Assembly (NCBI GenBank): GCA_946615495.1
Contig: CAMOHY010000018.1
Span: forward strand, 1 to 16,438
Origin: an uncultured Clostridia bacterium
GTDB taxonomy: Bacteria; Bacillota; Clostridia; Christensenellales; Aristaeellaceae
Reading direction: 5' to 3'
DNA length: 16,438 bases
A model generated the notes under the pieces. The model had not been told where the DNA came from, searched no databases, and saw nothing but the letters and a program-made list of their open reading frames with translations. Below, in pieces: positions 1-6,548 of this stretch; positions within the stretch are counted from its first letter, which is position 1; every line of letters starts with the position of its first letter. The translations under genes were made by a program, and so were the position numbers.

Positions 1-314
1 TCGACGGCGCCAACCGCATGCAGCGCATCTGGCATATCACCCTGCCCGGCATCCGGAGCACCATCGTAGTGCTGCTCATCATGAACCTGGGCAAGATCAT
101 GGGCAGCAATTTCGAGCGCCTGGACGTGTTCGCCAACACGCAGGTGCGCGATTACCAATACCAATTGGCCATTTACATTTATGAAAAAGGTTTGGCAAAC
201 TCCAAATTCAGCATGGCCACCGCCGTGGGCTTGTTCCAAAGTCTGGTAGGGCTGATGCTGGTGCTCATCAGCGACCGGTTCGCCAAAGCCCTTGGCGAAG
301 ACGGCTTACTGTAA
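1..314 (+). CDS. Sugar ABC transporter permease, LplB-like (3' part only)
   Basis: The gene enters from the left edge; the first complete codon is at position 3 and the stop TAA is at 312-314. The visible 103 codons begin inside the cytoplasmic EAA loop that docks on the ATPase: D-G-A-N-R-M-Q-R-I-W-H-I-T-L-P-G fits the conserved D-G-A...G...I..P pattern. Hydrophobic segments follow, and the tail ISDRFAKALGEDGLL is typical of LplB/YteP-type permeases of putative aldouronate or complex-sugar importers (family knowledge). It is an inner membrane subunit pairing with the next gene, whose ribosome binding site overlaps this stop codon, so the two are probably translationally coupled. The internal ATG at 18 is not a start; the reading frame is open through the window edge. 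No ATPase gene is visible, as is usual for this class, which borrows a shared MsmX-type ATPase. Confidence 0.9.
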   Translation, partial: DGANRMQRIWHITLPGIRSTIVVLLIMNLGKIMGSNFERLDVFANTQVRDYQYQLAIYIYEKGLANSKFSMATAVGLFQSLVGLMLVLISDRFAKALGEDGLL

Positions 315-327
315 GGAGGTGCGAACC

Positions 328-1245
328 ATGGCTAAGAAAGAAAAAGAGTTCGATACCATCAACGACGGCTCCCACGCGATCCGAAAATTTACCATTGGCG
401 ATTTTATCATCATTTTTGTTATCACCCTGCTGTGCCTCACCTGCATCCTGCCCTTTATCCACCTGGCGGCCAAATCCGTGTCCAGCAACACCGCCGTGAT
501 GCAAAAGTCCGTGGTGCTGTGGCCCAAGGGCCTCAACATTGACGCCTACAAATCCATTTTTGAGGACGGCACCCTGGTGCATTCCTTCCTCTACAGCGTG
601 GAGGTGGTGGCCATCTTCACCCTGCTGGGCATGATCGTGTGCACCTGCGCGGCCTATCCCCTGTCCAAAAAGCGCTTGAAGGGCCGCACGTTCTTTACCT
701 TTCTGCTCATGATTCCCATGTATTTCAGCGCCGGCCTGATTCCCACCTACCTGCTGTATAAGGATTTGAACCTGCTCAACACCATGTGGGTGCTCATTCT
801 GCCGCTTATTTATTCTTCCTATAATATGCTTATTATGAAGAACTACTTCCAGTCCTCCATTCCGGACAGCCTGGAGGAAGCGGCTTTCCTGGATGGCGCC
901 AGCAATTTCCAGATTCTGTTCAAGATCGTGCTGCCTCTGTCCATGCCCATCATCGCCACCCTGTCCCTGTTCTACGCCGTCGGACGCTGGAATTCCTACG
1001 CGGACAATAAATACTACATCACCAAGGAAGCCCTCAAGATGATTCAGTATAAACTGTATCAACTGGTGGCTTCCGCCACCGAAGCCCAGACCGCGACCCT
1101 GTCCGAAGCCATCGAAGTGACCAGCACTCCCGAAGTGCTCCAGGCGGCCTGCATCATGTTTGCCACCATCCCCATCATCTGCATCTATCCCTTCCTGCAA
1201 AAGTACTTCGTGAAAGGCGTTATGGTCGGGGCGGTAAAGGGATGA
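328..1245 (+). CDS. Sugar ABC transporter permease, LplC/YtcP-like
   Basis: A 305-residue second permease of a carbohydrate importer. It has a short charged N-terminus (MAKKEKEF), a first membrane helix near residues 23-45, several further hydrophobic segments, and a canonical EAA loop around residues 180-202 (EEAAFLDGASNF...IVLP), which contacts the ATPase. The C-terminal end YFVKGVMVGAVKG is characteristic of the LplC/YtcP family. The start is the ATG at 328 because AAGGAGGT at 313-320 sits 7 bases upstream. An in-frame ATG at 292 has no ribosome binding site and would overlap the previous gene. The length is normal for the family. It lies between the LplB-like permease and the binding protein, so the three form one importer. 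The substrate cannot be read from the sequence; relatives handle oligosaccharides such as aldouronates. Confidence 0.92.
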   Translation: MAKKEKEFDTINDGSHAIRKFTIGDFIIIFVITLLCLTCILPFIHLAAKSVSSNTAVMQKSVVLWPKGLNIDAYKSIFEDGTLVHSFLYSVEVVAIFTLLGMIVCTCAAYPLSKKRLKGRTFFTFLLMIPMYFSAGLIPTYLLYKDLNLLNTMWVLILPLIYSSYNMLIMKNYFQSSIPDSLEEAAFLDGASNFQILFKIVLPLSMPIIATLSLFYAVGRWNSYADNKYYITKEALKMIQYKLYQLVASATEAQTATLSEAIEVTSTPEVLQAACIMFATIPIICIYPFLQKYFVKGVMVGAVKG

Positions 1246-1365
1246 GCAGCCGATTGTCGTCTGTGGCTACATAAAATTGGCTGCGGACGCAAATAGTCCC
1301 CCGATTCTCCCCTCGTTCCTTAGGGCGCGCGTGCGTCCTGAAAATAAATCAAGGAGGAAAAATCC

Positions 1366-3000
1366 ATGAAGAAAATCCTTGCCCTGGCGCTGGCAGCCAT
1401 CATGCTGCTGGGAATGATGTCCTTTGCCTCTGCGGAAGAGCCCGCCTGGGAACCCTTCGCTGAGAACGTCAGCATCACCATCCCGGTCTATGACCGCGGC
1501 CAGGCCGGCGTGCCCAACGTGGAAGAAAACTACTGGACCAAGTGGATTCAGGAAAACTTCGGCGACAAGTACAACATCACCGTGAACTACGTGGCCATCC
1601 CCCGTACCGACGTAATGACCAAGTATTCCATGCTGGCCGCGGCGGACGATCTGCCCACCGTGCTGATGGAATACGACTATCCCAAGGTCACGCAGTGGGC
1701 TGGCGACGGCTATCTGCGCACCTTCGATATGCAGGACTTCGCCAAGGTTGCCCCCACCTACTACAACCGCATGGTGGAAAACAACCAGCTCACCTACACC
1801 CAAATCAACGGCGAAACCTATTTCTGCGCCGCCTTCCGTCCCTATTATGACACCGCCTACACCTTCCAGTCCTTCGTGCGTATGGACTGGCTGGAGCAGA
1901 TTGGCTACGACCATGTGCCTGTGACCACCTCCGAATTCAACGATGCCATGCTGAAGATCAAGGAAGCTGGCATTGCCGAATATCCCGCTGGCGGCACCAT
2001 GGTGACCGGCGTTGGCTCTGACCAGAACTACTCCTGGCGCACCTGGCCCCTGGATGAAAAAGAATGGGCCATGTACGGCGACTACAACATTCCCTCCCTG
2101 GGCTGGGAACCCAACTATAAGCTGCTGAAGAACGAAAACTACCGCTACAACGCCGGCCTCATCAACCCTGAATATTACCTGATCGGCACCGAGGACGACA
2201 AGACCAACTTCATCAACGGCCTGAACTATCAGTATGGCGGCTACATTTCCGCTTCCATGGACTGGCTGACCGCCTTCTACCAGGCCAATCCCGATGCCAA
2301 GCTGGCGATTGCTCCCGTAAACGGCAAAATTGACGCTGAAGCTGGCACCACCCCCGGCTACCGCACCGACAACCCCTTCGGCATGATGATCGGCTTCTCC
2401 AAGGACGCCACGGAAGACCAGCTGAAGGCCGCCTGGATGTACATGGAATGGCTGACCCAGGAAGAAAACCTGTTCACCTTCCAGTGGGGCGTTGAAGGCG
2501 AAACCTTCAACTATGACGAAAAGGGCCTGCCCACCACCGTCAGCGACTACAACGGCGACTACAAGATGGGCTTCTCCAACAATAAGGACTACTGGTGCAT
2601 CACCATTGAAGCCCGTCAGGCCGGTTCCATCGAAGACGTTATCAGCAACAATATGCCCCACGATCTGCCTCAGGACTTCACCCAGGACGTCATCAACTGG
2701 TACTATGACAAAGTGGCTGTGAAGGATGCCGGCTGGGCCATCGCCAACGCCCTGTATTCCGTCACCATGGACGCCGAAGCGGAATACCAGACCGTGCTGA
2801 CCAGCCTGTACAAGGAATACCGCGACAAGCTGACCATGTGCGCTCCCGAAGAATTCGACGCCCTGTATGCCCAGTACGCTCAGGAATTCCTGGATGCTGG
2901 CTATCAGGAAGTAATTGACGAGCGCGCCGAAGCTTATGAAGCGGGCAATTCCACCCACCTGCTGAACCAGACCGCCACCGAAGTGGACCTGACCAAATAA
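1366..3000 (+). CDS. Extracellular sugar-binding protein, LplA-like
   Basis: A 544-residue solute-binding protein that would capture the sugar and deliver it to the two permeases encoded upstream. The N-terminus is a classic signal peptide: MKK, an alanine/leucine-rich core, then SFASA-EE with a probable signal peptidase I site after residue 23. There is no lipobox cysteine, which is unusual for a Gram-positive binding protein. The mature part is rich in Tyr, Trp and Asn and contains segments such as NGETYFCAAFRPYYD and YMEWLTQEENLF that match the extracellular solute-binding family 1, LplA branch. The ATG at 1366 has AAGGAGG at 1351-1357, 8 bases upstream. It lies 120 bp after the permease gene, and a strong terminator follows the stop, so it is the last gene of the sugar operon. 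Confidence 0.9.
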   Translation: MKKILALALAAIMLLGMMSFASAEEPAWEPFAENVSITIPVYDRGQAGVPNVEENYWTKWIQENFGDKYNITVNYVAIPRTDVMTKYSMLAAADDLPTVLMEYDYPKVTQWAGDGYLRTFDMQDFAKVAPTYYNRMVENNQLTYTQINGETYFCAAFRPYYDTAYTFQSFVRMDWLEQIGYDHVPVTTSEFNDAMLKIKEAGIAEYPAGGTMVTGVGSDQNYSWRTWPLDEKEWAMYGDYNIPSLGWEPNYKLLKNENYRYNAGLINPEYYLIGTEDDKTNFINGLNYQYGGYISASMDWLTAFYQANPDAKLAIAPVNGKIDAEAGTTPGYRTDNPFGMMIGFSKDATEDQLKAAWMYMEWLTQEENLFTFQWGVEGETFNYDEKGLPTTVSDYNGDYKMGFSNNKDYWCITIEARQAGSIEDVISNNMPHDLPQDFTQDVINWYYDKVAVKDAGWAIANALYSVTMDAEAEYQTVLTSLYKEYRDKLTMCAPEEFDALYAQYAQEFLDAGYQEVIDERAEAYEAGNSTHLLNQTATEVDLTK

Positions 3001-3023
3001 CAAATATTCCAATCCAATAATTT

Positions 3024-3052
3024 GGGGCCGCCTCATTGGAGGCGGCCCCTTT
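3024..3052 (+). terminator. Intrinsic terminator of the sugar importer operon
   Basis: A perfect 11-bp stem, GGGGCCGCCTC (3024-3034) with GAGGCGGCCCC (3039-3049), closes a 4-base loop and is followed by TTT. It begins 23 bases after the binding-protein stop codon. The T-tract is short and the next hairpin starts at once, but the very stable G+C stem makes termination on the plus strand likely. Confidence 0.85.
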
Positions 3053-3185
3053 GAGCATCGGCAAAGTCGATGCTCTGCCATCGAAAGTCTGCAAGCAGTC
3101 TTTCGATGGAAACATCAATTTGCTGTAAAATGGCATTTCCAGGCAATTCAGCCTGGAAATGCTCATTTTACGGCCGCAAATTGAT
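3053..3185. repeat. Compact block of three consecutive hairpins (palindromic element or structured RNA)
   Basis: Nearly all of these 133 bases are self-complementary. Hairpin 1: GAGCATCG (3053-3060) with CGATGCTC (3068-3075). Hairpin 2: CCATCGAAAG (3078-3087) with CTTTCGATGG (3100-3109), with CTGC/GCAG able to pair inside it. Hairpin 3, 72 bases long: ATCAATTTGC (3114-3123) with GCAAATTGAT (3176-3185), then GTAAAATG (3125-3132) with CATTTTAC (3164-3171), then GCATTTCCAGGC (3133-3144) with GCCTGGAAATGC (3151-3162) around a 6-base loop. Only 2 and 4 bases separate the hairpins. The block looks more A+T-rich than its surroundings, and no credible coding frame was found. It resembles a REP/MITE-type palindromic element or a stable 3' UTR-derived RNA; the sequence alone does not decide. 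Confidence 0.8.
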
Positions 3186-3223
3186 AGAGGAAGCGGCTCT
3201 CAGCCAGTCCTGCGGATTGTTGG

Positions 3224-3245
3224 TGAAAGGGCCAAAGCCCTTTCA
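3224..3245. repeat. 9-bp perfect hairpin downstream of the MocR-like gene
   Basis: TGAAAGGGC (3224-3232) pairs perfectly with GCCCTTTCA (3237-3245) around a 4-base loop. It lies 21 bases past the stop of the minus-strand MocR-like gene. There is no T-run on either side, so it is a poor intrinsic terminator. It may be a fourth member of the hairpin block to its left or a 3'-end stabilising structure. Confidence 0.6.
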
Positions 3246-3266
3246 TACTTTCCTGGGGTTTGTCGA

Positions 3267-4337
3267 TTATTTCCCCGCTTTTTTGCGTTCCTGGCGGCGG
3301 ATGCGGTTAATATGCCGCTCAAAATCGCCGTCGTTGAGCAAAGCGGCCAGTACATACTGCTCGAAAGCGGGCACGGTGCAGGAATAAAAGCCCACCTTTT
3401 CCGCAAACAGCGGAAGCAGCCTTGCCGGCAGCACCATATAGCCCACGCGCATGGAGGGCGACACGGTGCGGGAAAAGGTGTTCAAATAAATCACATTTTC
3501 CTTTTCCGATTGAGAAAACACCGTTTCCTCCGGCTTTCGCAAAAGGGAAAATTCCGATTCAAAATCGTCCTCTACGATGTACCGGTCCCCTTCCGCGGCC
3601 CAGCGCAGGTATTCCCGGCGCTTGGAGGCGCTGGCCGTGACCCCGCTGGGAAAGCTGCGGTAGGGCGTGATATGCAGCACGCTGGCGGCGGTGCGGGCCA
3701 GGGCGGCGGTTTGGATGCCGTCATGCCCCAGAGGAAGCAAATCGCAGGAAACGCCCTTGGCCCGGTATACCTGCTCAATCTTTTCATAGGAAGGGGATTC
3801 GATGGCAAACACCCGGCCGCTGCCCAGCATTTCCACCACCATTCCATACAGGTATTCCGCGCCGGAACCGATGATAATCTGCTCCTTTTCCACCCGGATG
3901 CCCCGGTTGCGGGCCAGATAGCGGGAAATGGCGCTTCGCAGCTCCCCGCACCCCGCATTGGGCGATTTGTTCAAAATCCCTTCCCCATATTCGCTGAGCA
4001 CCCGGCGCATGGTGCGGGCCAGCACGGAAAAGGGAAAGGCGTTTTCCTCGTCGGGCAAAAACCGCCCTTGGGGCCGGGGCAAGGGCTGCGCCTCCGCCGC
4101 CGCAAAGCCATCCGACGCCCGGAAGCACACGAAATAGCCGCTCTTGGGCCGGGCCTCCGCGTAGCCCTCCTGGCAGAGCAATTCATAGCTGTGCTCCACC
4201 GTGACCACGCTCACCTGCCGGTCCCGCGCCGCCTGGCGCCGGGAGGGCAGCCGCGCCCCATAGGGCCATAATCCCTGTATGATTTCATCCCGCAAGGCTT
4301 CATACAATTGCAGGTACGCCGGTTTTTCCTGTTTCAT
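3267..4337 (-). CDS. MocR-type GntR regulator with shortened, lysine-less aminotransferase domain
   Basis: A 356-residue protein. Residues 1-70 are a GntR winged helix-turn-helix (PAYLQLYEALRDEI...LPSRRQAARD...VTVEHSYELLCQEGY...SGYFV). From about residue 95 it follows the class I aminotransferase fold used by MocR regulators as an effector domain (SGAEYLYGMVVEML, SPSYEKIEQVY, VEDDFESEF). Two departures stand out. At the position of the PLP-binding lysine, where the family has F-S-K, this protein reads TFSRTVSPSMRVGY with Arg290 (codon CGC, plus-strand 3468-3470). The protein also ends just after RHINRIRRQERKK, whereas family members of about 460-500 residues carry roughly 100 more residues of C-terminal domain. 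Its start ATG has only a weak AAGG upstream. It is divergent from the ECF S component and may regulate it. A degenerating gene is the alternative reading. Confidence 0.85.
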   Translation of the reverse strand: MKQEKPAYLQLYEALRDEIIQGLWPYGARLPSRRQAARDRQVSVVTVEHSYELLCQEGYAEARPKSGYFVCFRASDGFAAAEAQPLPRPQGRFLPDEENAFPFSVLARTMRRVLSEYGEGILNKSPNAGCGELRSAISRYLARNRGIRVEKEQIIIGSGAEYLYGMVVEMLGSGRVFAIESPSYEKIEQVYRAKGVSCDLLPLGHDGIQTAALARTAASVLHITPYRSFPSGVTASASKRREYLRWAAEGDRYIVEDDFESEFSLLRKPEETVFSQSEKENVIYLNTFSRTVSPSMRVGYMVLPARLLPLFAEKVGFYSCTVPAFEQYVLAALLNDGDFERHINRIRRQERKKAGK

Positions 4338-4368
4338 CTGGCCTTATTATTTTCTCCTGTTCTGGCAC

Positions 4369-4397
4369 TTTCCACAGGTCCAATTTTCGTTTATACT
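4369..4397 (+). promoter_or_regulatory. Probable sigma-A promoter of the ECF S component gene
   Basis: TTTCCA (4369-4374; 4 of 6 to TTGACA), a 17-base spacer and TATACT (4392-4397; 5 of 6 to TATAAT). It lies in the 101-bp gap between the divergent MocR-like and ECF genes. The inverted repeat CACCA-N5-TGGTG (4405-4419) just downstream covers the expected start region and could be an operator, for instance for the neighbouring regulator. The operator role is inference. Confidence 0.55.
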
Positions 4398-4438
4398 ATG
4401 CCTACACCAAAAAATGGTGGAAGCAAGGAGATGAGTGG

Positions 4439-4999
4439 ATGAAAGCCAAGAGCTCAAAAATTTATGACGTGGTGTTTGTGGGCGTGCTGGCTGCCATGGT
4501 GTATGTGGTCACGCTGTTCCGGTTTCCGCTGCTGGGCTCCAAGGTGCATTTTGCCAACGCCGTGTGCCTGCTGGGCGGCATGCTGCTGGGGCCAACGCTG
4601 GGCGGGCTGGCGGCGGGGCTGGGCTCCGCGCTGTACGACGCCTTCGCAGGGTATGATTTCATCAACGTGATGATAACCTTTGTAAGCAAGTTTGCCATGG
4701 CCTGGGTGTGCGGAAAAATGATGTTCGCTTCCGGCAAACGCCATCTTCGCTTTGACCGCACGGCCCTTTCCGCCGTGGCCGGGGCGCTCACCTACGTGGC
4801 CCTTTATATGCTGAAAACGTATATCTACAACCGCTTCGTGTACGGCTATCCGCTGGACGCGGTGGGCGTTACCATGATGAGCAAATTCATTCCCTCCCTC
4901 ATCAACGCCGGAGCGGCCGTGGTGGCGGCGCCCATCTTTTACCACGCGGTCAAGCCCGCCTTGATGAAGGCCGGCGGCCCGATGTGGAAAAATATCTGA
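4439..4999 (+). CDS. ECF transporter S component
   Basis: A 186-residue, highly hydrophobic protein with about six membrane segments, the size and pattern of substrate-specific S components of energy-coupling factor (vitamin) transporters. Recognisable family features are the opening KIYDVVFVGVLAAMVYVVTLF, the FANAVCLLGGMLLGPTLGGLAAGLGSALYD stretch in helices 2-3, and the later MMSKFIPSLINAGAA segment. It binds a vitamin or metal-like substrate and works with EcfA/EcfA'/EcfT subunits encoded elsewhere. The start ATG has AAGGAG at 4425-4430, 8 bases upstream. It has its own promoter and terminator, so it is a single-gene unit. Divergence from a MocR-type regulator suggests vitamin B6 or a related pyridine/pyrimidine compound as one candidate substrate. 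That is inference from context, because S component specificity cannot be read from sequence at this level. Confidence 0.85.
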   Translation: MKAKSSKIYDVVFVGVLAAMVYVVTLFRFPLLGSKVHFANAVCLLGGMLLGPTLGGLAAGLGSALYDAFAGYDFINVMITFVSKFAMAWVCGKMMFASGKRHLRFDRTALSAVAGALTYVALYMLKTYIYNRFVYGYPLDAVGVTMMSKFIPSLINAGAAVVAAPIFYHAVKPALMKAGGPMWKNI

Positions 5000-5014
5000 C
5001 CCGCCTGGACCCGA

Positions 5015-5638
5015 TTATTCCTCCCGCGTCTCCTCCGGCGCGGGATTTTTTTCGTCCTTCCGCCAAATCAGCAGCATTTCCCGAATGGAAAACGGCCCCT
5101 GGGCATAGTCGGATTCATCCTGCAAATTGAGCAGGTCATATTTTACGGCCCGGTTATACTGCTTGGGCGCGCCATGGATCACCCGCCGGCCCGGCTCCGT
5201 AAATTCCGGTTCCTCATCGTACGGGTCAAACAGGCCGATTTCGCCTTCCGGCAAAATGGCCGTCAGCAGCACGTAATGGGGAATATTGCCCGTGGTGCAG
5301 CGCATCACCGCGCAGCCGCCTTTTTTTAGGCAAGCCCAGGCTTTGCTGGCGGGCTTGATATCCGTAGCCTCATTTTCCAAAAATTCAGCGGCGATGGGAA
5401 ATTTCCAGCCTTTGCCGTATTCGTTGAACCAGTCGGCCATGTACCGCATGGAGGATTTGGACGTGCCGTGGCAGCCGATGCAGCCCTTTTCGCAGTAGGT
5501 GTCGTTGCCCATCATCCAAATATGCTTGAGCAGGCCGGGCAAAATTTCCTCCCGCTCGAACACGAACCGGATGGCGTTGGTTACGCTGGTAGGGCCGCAG
5601 TCATATTCGGAAGACTGGTAAATCAGGTCGTTTTTCAA
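5015..5638 (-). CDS. C39-like (papain-fold) cysteine peptidase, Cys-rich
   Basis: A 207-residue protein without signal peptide or membrane segment, so probably cytoplasmic. The N-terminal QSSEYDCGPTSVTNAIRF is the signature of peptidase C39-like papain-fold enzymes: Gln8 as oxyanion residue and Cys14 as nucleophile. His121 in GNIPHYVLL and Asp138 in GLFDPYDEE complete a Cys-His-Asp triad. A further cluster, Y-C-E-K-G-C-I-G-C-H (Cys49, Cys53, Cys56), could bind metal or form disulfides. The start is a TTG at 5638-5636 with AGGGG six bases upstream; the frame stays open further upstream into oppC, but without a better site. It starts 25 bases after oppC and closes the peptide-import operon, suggesting action on imported peptides or a modified amino acid. 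Exact substrate unknown. Confidence 0.75.
   Translation of the reverse strand: MKNDLIYQSSEYDCGPTSVTNAIRFVFEREEILPGLLKHIWMMGNDTYCEKGCIGCHGTSKSSMRYMADWFNEYGKGWKFPIAAEFLENEATDIKPASKAWACLKKGGCAVMRCTTGNIPHYVLLTAILPEGEIGLFDPYDEEPEFTEPGRRVIHGAPKQYNRAVKYDLLNLQDESDYAQGPFSIREMLLIWRKDEKNPAPEETREE
5023..5052 (+). terminator. Intrinsic terminator of the ECF S component gene
   Basis: CCCGCG (5023-5028) pairs with CGCGGG (5039-5044) across a 10-base loop and is followed by A and seven T (5046-5052). It lies 23 bases after the ECF stop and inside the antisense of the last codons of the convergent C39-like gene, so the two genes share this short end region. Confidence 0.8.
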
Positions 5639-5663
5639 TTCAATCCCCTCTTTGAATATTACT

Positions 5664-6536
5664 TTATCCTTTGAATGCGTCCGCGTTGCGGGGGTCGAAG
5701 GCGTCCCGCAGGGCGTCGCCCACAAAATTGATGCACACCACCAGCAAAATGATGACGGTGCCCGCCGGGGCCCACAGCCAAGGCTTATCCGTGAGCACGC
5801 TGAGCGATTCCGCCCCCTCCAGGATGTTGCCCAGAGAGGGCGTGGGCTTCTGCACGCCCATGCCCAGGAAGGACAGGGCCGCTTCATCCAGGATGGACAG
5901 GGCGAACACGCTGGTGGCGTAAACCAGCACCGGGGCCACGGTGTTGGGCAGAATTTCGGAAAACAGGATGAAGCGCCGGGGCATGCCCGCGGCAATGTCG
6001 CTTTTGACGAAATTGGTTTCCCGCAGGCTCAGCACATTGCCCCGCACCAGCCGGGCCACCCCCGGCCAATCCACAAAGCCCAAAATGAGCACGATGCTCA
6101 CCATGCCGGGCCTAAAAATGGCCGCCGCCACCAGCACCAGCAGGATATAGGGAAAGGACATCACCATGTCCGTAAAGCTCATGATGGCCTTATCCACCGC
6201 CCCGCCGAAATAGCCGCTCACCAGGCCCAGGGCCACGCCGATGACCGTGGAAATGGCCGTGGCCAGGAAGCCCACCAGCAGGCTCACCCGCATGGCGTAC
6301 AGGATGCGGCTGTACATGTCCCGGCCAATCTTATCCGTTCCCAGAATATGCTCCGGGGAGGGCGGCTGTGAAAACTTGCCGGTGGGCTTGGTGGGCTCGT
6401 AAGGCGCGATCACCGGGGCCAGCACCGCCATCAGCAGCAGCACCGTAAAGATGGCCAAACAAACCACCGCCGCCCTGTGCCGGCAGAAACGCTTCATGAT
6501 CTGGCGGTACTTCCCGCCCTTCTCCTTGCTTTTCAC
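5664..6536 (-). CDS. oppC: Oligopeptide/dipeptide ABC transporter permease, DppC/OppC-like
   Basis: A 290-residue permease of a peptide importer. A cytoplasmic basic N-terminus (MKSKEKGGKYRQIMKRFCRHR) leads into membrane helix 1. The hallmark HILGTDKIGRDMYSRILYAMRVSL region of OppC/DppC subunits follows, then four to five more helices with the coupling loop KSDIAAGMPRRFILFSEILPN and the terminal VGDALRDAFDPR. The start is GTG 6536-6534, with GGGAG 7 bases upstream and the oppB stop 12 bases before it. It pairs with OppB to form the membrane channel. The closing FDPRN...F tail and normal length indicate an intact gene. The transported peptide class cannot be told from the permease. Confidence 0.92.
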   Translation of the reverse strand: MKSKEKGGKYRQIMKRFCRHRAAVVCLAIFTVLLLMAVLAPVIAPYEPTKPTGKFSQPPSPEHILGTDKIGRDMYSRILYAMRVSLLVGFLATAISTVIGVALGLVSGYFGGAVDKAIMSFTDMVMSFPYILLVLVAAAIFRPGMVSIVLILGFVDWPGVARLVRGNVLSLRETNFVKSDIAAGMPRRFILFSEILPNTVAPVLVYATSVFALSILDEAALSFLGMGVQKPTPSLGNILEGAESLSVLTDKPWLWAPAGTVIILLVVCINFVGDALRDAFDPRNADAFKG

Positions 6537-6548
6537 CTTTCGTCTCCC

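Noticed and set aside
1285..1338. GGACGCA/TGCGTCC inverted repeat before the sugar-binding protein gene
   Set aside because: A 7-bp pairing over a 40-base interior without supporting motifs is weak and could be chance.
1267..3081. A 604-codon open frame on the minus strand opposite the sugar-binding protein
   Set aside because: It lies antisense to the LplA-like gene, is Val/Gly/His-rich without any recognisable domain, and crosses the terminator.
3070..3387. A 105-codon plus-strand frame through the hairpin block
   Set aside because: The sequence is explained by nested palindromes; the translation has no domain or ribosome binding site and runs antisense into the MocR-like gene.
5015..5638. 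Radical SAM assignment for the C39-like protein because of its C-x3-C-x2-C motif
   Set aside because: The rest of the protein is papain-like with a Cys-His-Asp triad, is too short for a radical SAM barrel, and lacks other radical SAM motifs.
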